Below are positions 7,014 to 7,121 of a DNA stretch of 7,121 bases, piece by piece. The notes below the pieces were generated by a model. That model searched no databases. It saw nothing but the letters and a program-made list of their open reading frames with translations, and had not been told where the DNA came from. The DNA is from Pseudomonadota bacterium. GTDB lineage: Bacteria > Pseudomonadota > Gammaproteobacteria > Burkholderiales > Burkholderiaceae_D. Positions within the stretch are counted from its first letter, which is position 1, and every line of letters starts with the position of its first letter. Made by a program: the position numbers and the translations under genes. Location: assembly GCA_023392035.1 (NCBI GenBank), contig JAEVZY010000109.1, positions 1 through 7,121 on the forward strand. Direction: 5' to 3'.

Positions 7014-7121
7014 GCCGACGCCTTCGCCAATCGCTCGGCGGTGGTCAGGGCAATCTTGTTGCGCAGGTAGAGCGGTTGGGCATGCATGGCGTCCACCACC
7101 TGCCCGCGCGCCTTGGCTGCC
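7010..7121 (-). CDS. tsaB: tRNA t6A-modification protein TsaB (YeaZ), C-terminal 36 residues only
   Basis: Only the 3' end is in the window; the gene continues beyond the right edge. The visible tail reads VVDAMHAQPLYLRNKIALT and ends AERLAKASA before TGA. A C-terminal Q-P-x-Y-[VLI]-R-[ND]-x-[IV]-A segment is typical of TsaB. Position directly upstream of rimI, with an ATGA stop/start overlap, is the usual proteobacterial arrangement. TsaB is the ATPase-fold partner of TsaD, TsaC and TsaE in making N6-threonylcarbamoyladenosine at position 37 of ANN-decoding tRNAs. The call rests on a short tail plus context, so it is slightly less certain than the full-length genes. Confidence 0.82.
   Translation of the reverse strand, partial: AAKARGQVVDAMHAQPLYLRNKIALTTAERLAKASA
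7021..7025 (-). promoter_or_regulatory. Ribosome binding site of rimI inside tsaB
   Basis: Minus-strand GAAGG ends 7 bases before the rimI ATG at 7013-7011 and lies within the last codons of tsaB. It fits re-initiation at the ATGA overlap. Confidence 0.6.

Overview
The window reads as ordinary core chromosome of a GC-rich betaproteobacterium. The gene set, the order of neighbours and the protein wording (for example the LplT N-terminus and the hpnE product) fit Burkholderiales, most likely Oxalobacteraceae (Herbaspirillum/Collimonas-like). This taxonomic call comes from recognition of protein style, not from a search. It contains seven protein genes plus the tail of an eighth, packed with almost no free space. 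I see no tRNA, rRNA, CRISPR array, insertion sequence, phage gene or plasmid function.

Layout, left to right: (1) the 3' two thirds of hpnE (+), an FAD enzyme of squalene/hopanoid synthesis, entering from the left edge. (2) radA (-), whose stop codon lies inside the end of hpnE, so the two genes converge with a 34-bp coding overlap. (3) alr (-), 20 bp upstream of radA and probably co-transcribed with it. (4) A 139-bp divergent spacer that must hold the start signals of both alr-radA and lplT. (5) lplT (+), a lysophospholipid transporter, ending 48 bp before the end of the next gene. (6) A compact minus-strand operon reading in from the right edge: tsaB (3' end only), rimI, a family 4-type uracil-DNA glycosylase, and a DUF1853 protein. 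Its first three genes are joined by ATGA and GTGA stop/start overlaps; the last two overlap by 17 bp.

Functional themes are cell envelope (hpnE, alr, lplT), DNA repair and recombination (radA, uracil-DNA glycosylase) and translation-related modification (tsaB for t6A in tRNA, rimI for N-terminal acetylation). The genes are housekeeping neighbours rather than one pathway. The only protein without an assigned function is the DUF1853 member; its conserved acidic/lysine pattern and its place after a repair glycosylase make it the most useful lead here. A 12-bp in-frame tandem repeat inside hpnE is the clearest unusual DNA structure. I found no convincing evidence for a previously undescribed system.
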